Shown here: positions 6,910 through 8,338 of the stretch, piece by piece | How the letters are laid out: every line of letters begins with the position of its first letter | Numbering within the stretch: the first letter of the stretch is position 1 | Assembly (NCBI GenBank): GCA_017999015.1 | Contig: JAGOBZ010000131.1 | Coordinates: forward strand, 1 to 8,338 | DNA length: 8,338 nucleotides | Direction of reading: 5' to 3' | From: Kiritimatiellia bacterium | Lineage (GTDB): Bacteria > Verrucomicrobiota > Kiritimatiellia > RFP12 > UBA1067 | Notes under the pieces: generated by a model | What the model saw: the letters and a program-made list of their open reading frames with translations, nothing else | Told to the model about the DNA's origin: nothing | The model's database searches: none | Made by a program: the position numbers and the translations under genes

Positions 6910-8338
6910 ATGAGCGCAACTCCCCAGAAGCTCCCGTTCCTTGAAAAGGTGGGTTACAGCGGCGCCGATGCCGCCGCCAATTTCGTCTTCATGACGATGG
7001 TGCTGTTCCAGCTCAACTTCTATACCGACACCTTTGGACTCACTGCCGGCGCCGCTGCCGCCATCCTGCTCTGGCCGCGCCTGTGGGACGCCGTCGCTGA
7101 TCCCATCGTCGGCATCCTCGCCGACCGCACCAACACTCGCTGGGGCAAGTTCCGCCCCTGGATTCTGTTCACCGCCGTGCCGTGGGCCGTCATCATGGTG
7201 CTGGCCTACACCACGCCCAAAGGCTGGAGCATGGCTGGGTTGGTCGCCTACGCCGCGATTACCAATACGCTGCTCATGACCATTTACTCGATGAACAACA
7301 TGCCGTACGCCGCGCTCGGCGGCGTGATGACGGGTGACATCAACGAACGCGCCAAGCTCAATTCCTTCCGCTTCATCGCCGTAAACGCCGCGCAGTTCAT
7401 CGTCGGCGGCTTCACGCTGCCGCTCGTGGCCAAGTTCGCCTCAAAGCACGCCGCCGGCGGAGTTGCATCCATGGCCGACAAGCAATACGGCTGGCAGATG
7501 ACCATGACGATTTGGGCGGCGCTGTGTTTGGTGCTGTTCCTCTTTACGTTTGTCACGACCAGGGAGCGCATCAAGCCGACCACCAGGCAGAAGTCCTCCC
7601 CCAAACAGGACTTCCTCGATCTGCTCAAGAACAGCCCGTGGAAGATCATGTTCTGCTGGACGCTGGTCCATTTCGCCATCCTCTCCTTTCGTGGCGGCGC
7701 GCTGTACAACTACTACCATCACTATGCCGACAAGGCGGCGATGTTCGATTTTGTGCAGCAGTTCGGTCTTGTCGCGACCGCAGGCGCCGAATCGCGCGGC
7801 GGCATTCTTGAAACGCTCGGCTACATCGTCCACGGAGACCGCGCGAACCTGGCCAGCTCCAACGTCGCTGACGTTTTCAACAGCATGATCAACATGCTTG
7901 GCACCGGCCTAATCATGATCGTGATTCTGTTGTCGCCGCCGCTCGCGCGAAAATTCGGCAAGAAGGCCGTGTCAGCCGCCGGCTTTGCCCTCGCGACCCT
8001 CGGCACGTTCGCGTTCTTTCTTCTGTCGCCGGCAAACGTCTGGGGCATGGTCGGACTCACGGCAGGAATCTCGATCGTCTATGCACCGACCATTCCGCTG
8101 ACCTGGGCCATTTTTGCTGACGTCGCGGATTATTCGGAATGGACGATTGGTCGGCGTTTCACGGGAATGGTCTTCGCGACGATTGGATTCGCCCTGAAAT
8201 CCGGCCTGGCCCTAGGCTCCGCGTCGTTTCTCTGGATCATGGGAGGATTCTTTGGATACGACACGAAGTCACCGGCCGTGCCGAACGCTGTCGCGGGCTA
8301 CCGTTTCACCAGCGGCATCGCCGTAGGCATTCTCTTCG
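6910..8338 (+). CDS. GPH-family (MelB/XynP-like) cation:sugar symporter, 3' end cut by window
   Basis: 476 residues are present without a stop before the window edge. It is an inner-membrane symporter of the glycoside-pentoside-hexuronide family, expected to import oligosaccharides or glycosides with H+ or Na+. Eleven hydrophobic segments are visible and a twelfth (GIAVGILF) starts at the edge, so probably only the last helix and a cytoplasmic tail are missing. Family marks are D20 in GYSGADAAANF, D60 and D64 in RLWDAVADPIVGILADRTNTRWGKFRPW (the cation-site aspartates of MelB are D19/D55/D59 by position), and ADVADYSEWTIGRRFTG late in the protein. A long extracytoplasmic loop of about 55 residues lies between helices 7 and 8 (DKAAMFDF...ANLASSNVADV). 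The start lies 13 bases after the GH3 stop with no strong SD, consistent with co-transcription. The context points to arabinosides or xylosides as cargo, which is inference. Confidence 0.92.
   Translation, partial: MSATPQKLPFLEKVGYSGADAAANFVFMTMVLFQLNFYTDTFGLTAGAAAAILLWPRLWDAVADPIVGILADRTNTRWGKFRPWILFTAVPWAVIMVLAYTTPKGWSMAGLVAYAAITNTLLMTIYSMNNMPYAALGGVMTGDINERAKLNSFRFIAVNAAQFIVGGFTLPLVAKFASKHAAGGVASMADKQYGWQMTMTIWAALCLVLFLFTFVTTRERIKPTTRQKSSPKQDFLDLLKNSPWKIMFCWTLVHFAILSFRGGALYNYYHHYADKAAMFDFVQQFGLVATAGAESRGGILETLGYIVHGDRANLASSNVADVFNSMINMLGTGLIMIVILLSPPLARKFGKKAVSAAGFALATLGTFAFFLLSPANVWGMVGLTAGISIVYAPTIPLTWAIFADVADYSEWTIGRRFTGMVFATIGFALKSGLALGSASFLWIMGGFFGYDTKSPAVPNAVAGYRFTSGIAVGILF

Noticed and set aside
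1..8338. CRISPR arrays, tRNA or rRNA genes, transposases and attachment sites
   Set aside because: No regularly spaced repeats, no cloverleaf or rRNA-like sequence, and no transposase or integrase motifs were seen on either strand.

Overview
The window is GC-rich, coding almost entirely on the + strand, and reads as a plant-polysaccharide (arabinose/xylose-rich glycan) utilisation cluster. The protein types suggest a Verrucomicrobiota- or Acidobacteriota-like soil or gut bacterium: a GH127/GH146-type enzyme, a GH3 enzyme of the same flavour, a GPH sugar symporter, and a lamin-tail-domain tail with Gly/Asp-rich repeat modules. No SusC/SusD pair is seen. This taxonomic placement is an inference from remembered sequence style, not from a search.

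Layout: 1-219 is GC-rich non-coding sequence with no supportable gene. Positions 220-2242 hold a broken, chimeric gene. It begins with a signal peptide and the N-terminal half of a GH54 alpha-L-arabinofuranosidase catalytic domain, interrupted by an in-frame TAA (415-417) and a +1 frameshift (about 655-659). Near 908-917 it switches to the end of a NEW3-like domain, a lamin-tail domain and three repeat modules, a tail I associate with other bacterial glycosidases. Positions 2243-2376 are an intergenic spacer with perfect hairpins and the look of a dispersed repeat. Positions 2377-4524 encode a secreted beta-L-arabinofuranosidase (DUF1680; GH127/GH146) with intact zinc/nucleophile cysteines, but its C-terminal accessory domain appears to be deleted in frame. 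Positions 4521-6896 encode a GH3 beta-xylosidase/beta-glucosidase that overlaps the previous stop by ATGA. From 6910 to the window end is a GPH/MelB-type cation:sugar symporter, cut by the window edge just as its twelfth membrane helix begins.

The last three genes form a tight operon (4-nt overlap, then a 13-nt gap). The working model is that the secreted GH127/146 enzyme removes beta-L-arabinofuranosyl groups, the GH3 enzyme cleaves the resulting beta-linked (xylo- or gluco-) oligosaccharides, and the symporter imports the products. The upstream GH54 gene would have supplied alpha-L-arabinofuranosidase activity but looks dead.

The most noteworthy theme is damage by apparently precise internal deletions. 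Both the GH54 gene and the GH127/146 gene show abrupt in-frame junctions between segments that are not normally adjacent, and the GH3 gene appears to have a scrambled signal peptide. This could be real gene decay and recombination or an assembly artefact. I did not find an entirely new system.
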